Of a DNA stretch of 8,313 nucleotides, positions 7,714-8,313 are shown piece after piece (position 1 is the stretch's first letter; each line of letters begins with the position of its first letter). Location of the stretch: NCBI GenBank assembly GCA_031396505.1, contig JANNKX010000075.1, positions 1 to 8,313 of the forward strand, read 5' to 3'. This DNA comes from JAAFHS01 sp031396505. GTDB taxonomy: Bacteria > Pseudomonadota > Alphaproteobacteria > Rhodobacterales > Rhodobacteraceae. Both the position numbers and the translations under genes were made by a program. The notes beneath the pieces were generated by a model, which had not been told where the DNA came from, made no database searches, and saw nothing but the letters and a program-made list of their open reading frames with translations.

Positions 7714-7979
7714 TGTGGACAACATGGTGGGCCTGGATCGTCGCAGGCTTTGCCCTTGGCGTGCTTGAAATCATCGTGCCGGGCTACATTTTTCTGGGCT
7801 TTGCCATCGGTGCGGTGCTAACCGGCATCCTCGTCGGCGTCGGCGTGCTGGGTGCCAGCCTGCCCGTCGCGATCCTGATCTTCGCGCTCGCCTCCCTCGC
7901 CGCCTGGTACGCCCTGCGCGCCGTGCTGGGCAAGCATGAAGGACAGGTCAAGATCTGGGACAAGGACGTGAACGACTGA
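7710..7979 (+). CDS. Short NfeD-family membrane protein (YbbJ-like), no OB-fold
   Basis: 89 residues, almost entirely membrane-embedded: about residues 3-45 (WTTWWAWIVAGFALGVLEII, then PGYIFLGFAIGAVLTGILVGVGVLG) and about 50-70 (PVAILIFALASLAAWYALRAVLG). A short hydrophilic tail ends in KIWDKDVND. The LEIIVPGYIFLGFAIGA stretch is the NfeD/YbbJ signature. Full YbbJ/NfeD proteins continue into a roughly 60-residue soluble OB-fold. Here the frame stops before it, and the other downstream frames show no OB-like sequence. Short forms of this kind are familiar in alphaproteobacteria, so I read it as intact rather than truncated. Two consecutive ATGs (7710, 7713) are possible starts. The first overlaps the qmcA stop as ATGA, with AAAGGG just upstream inside qmcA. 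NfeD proteins partner SPFH proteins, probably anchoring or regulating them. Confidence 0.88.
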   Translation: MMWTTWWAWIVAGFALGVLEIIVPGYIFLGFAIGAVLTGILVGVGVLGASLPVAILIFALASLAAWYALRAVLGKHEGQVKIWDKDVND

Positions 7980-7997
7980 CGCCCGTTGGGCCGCGAA

Positions 7998-8026
7998 GGC
8001 CCCTGTCCCACGGTGGGACGGGGGTC
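7998..8026. terminator. Strong GC hairpin between convergent genes
   Basis: CCCCTGTCCCA (8000-8010) pairs with TGGGACGGGGG (8014-8024) around a CGG loop: 11 bp with one G-T wobble, extendable by two pairs. It begins 18 bp after the NfeD stop. No T tract follows on either strand, so it is not a textbook intrinsic terminator. Its place between convergent units suggests it ends or protects transcripts from both sides. A small GGCC..GGCC stem (about 7989-8001) partly overlaps it. Confidence 0.5.
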
Positions 8027-8086
8027 CGAGGTCAGCAAATTCAAGGCGTTGGCTGCGCGCGTTAGGGTTGTGTTAAGGACTGACAG

Positions 8087-8313
8087 AGGGAATGGGTGGC
8101 GATCGGGGGTGCCAACCGTCGTGCGCACGCCGCCGAAGGGGTCGTAGGTGGCGGTCCAGACCTTGACGCCGGAGGTATTGGCGGCGAACACAGGCCGCCC
8201 GATGTGGTCGGTGCGGATGAGGCTGGTCACCCCGCCCTCCAGCACCGCCACAGGCTCCCACCCCATCCACACATATTCCCGGATCAGCGCCCCCGTGGCC
8301 TCGTTGTATTCCG
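8087..8313 (-). pseudogene. RHS/YD-repeat protein, truncated end (runs off right edge)
   Basis: The minus strand from the right edge reads EYNEATGALIREYVWMGW, then EPVAVLEGG, then RTDHIGRPVFAANTSG and VKVWTATYDPFGGVRTTVG. This is the run-up to the RHS core, where family members show (H/R)TDHLGRP, W.A.YDPFG and then a LRFPGQ...DP.TGRYL.SDPIGL block that precedes a variable, often toxic, C-terminus. Here recognisable similarity stops around 8087-8111, at TPDRHPFP. The LRFPGQ and DPIGL blocks are absent in all three minus frames. The frame stays open down to a stop at 7784, but that extension passes through the GC hairpin and runs antisense to the NfeD gene, so it is unlikely to be selected coding sequence. 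I read this as the broken 3' end of an RHS gene or a displaced RHS fragment. Whether the upstream part is intact cannot be seen. Confidence 0.72.

Noticed and set aside
6970..7725. 251-codon open frame on the minus strand
   Set aside because: Antisense to the SPFH gene. His/Gly/Leu-rich products of this type are a known shadow of SPFH and similar coiled-coil genes.
7784..8110. Extension of the RHS frame into the NfeD gene
   Set aside because: It shows no RHS core blocks, crosses a strong hairpin and is antisense to a real gene. The open frame looks accidental.

Overview
The window looks like chromosomal DNA of an alphaproteobacterium, most plausibly of the Rhodobacterales. This rests on the GC-rich third codon positions, the TetR-MFP-RND gene order without an outer-membrane channel gene, and the very short NfeD partner of the SPFH protein ending in VKIWDKDVND. 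The assignment is inference from style, not a database match.

Layout, left to right. (1) Positions 1-1255, minus strand: the N-terminal 418 codons of a secreted repeat protein of the DUF11/DUF7507 type. It runs off the left edge and starts at a TTG codon behind a strong Shine-Dalgarno. (2) A 178-bp gap with a weak terminator-like hairpin. (3) Positions 1434-6569, minus strand: a compact operon transcribed in the order TetR repressor, periplasmic adaptor (AcrA/MexA type), RND permease (AcrB/MexB type). The spacing is 1 bp and 11 bp, so translational coupling is likely. A perfect 14-bp palindrome, AATGAACGTTCATT, lies just upstream of the repressor start, next to a TTGACG -35 box. It is the obvious candidate operator for autoregulation of the pump. 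(4) A 250-bp divergent intergenic region with a second, unexplained perfect 8-bp inverted repeat. (5) Positions 6820-7979, plus strand: a two-gene operon, a stomatin/prohibitin-like SPFH protein of the QmcA type and a small NfeD-family membrane protein, overlapping by ATGA. (6) A strong GC hairpin, then at 8087-8313 on the minus strand the broken end of an RHS/YD-repeat protein that runs off the right edge.

How the parts work together: the adaptor and permease should form a tripartite drug-type efflux pump with a TolC-like channel encoded elsewhere. The TetR protein should repress the operon until it binds a ligand. The SPFH/NfeD pair is a separate membrane-microdomain or quality-control module. 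The two edges carry accessory-type surface or polymorphic-toxin-like material. I find no clearly new biological system. The most informative points are the operator and start-site architecture of the tetR gene, the cytoplasmic coiled-coil tail of the permease, the second inverted repeat, and the decayed RHS end.
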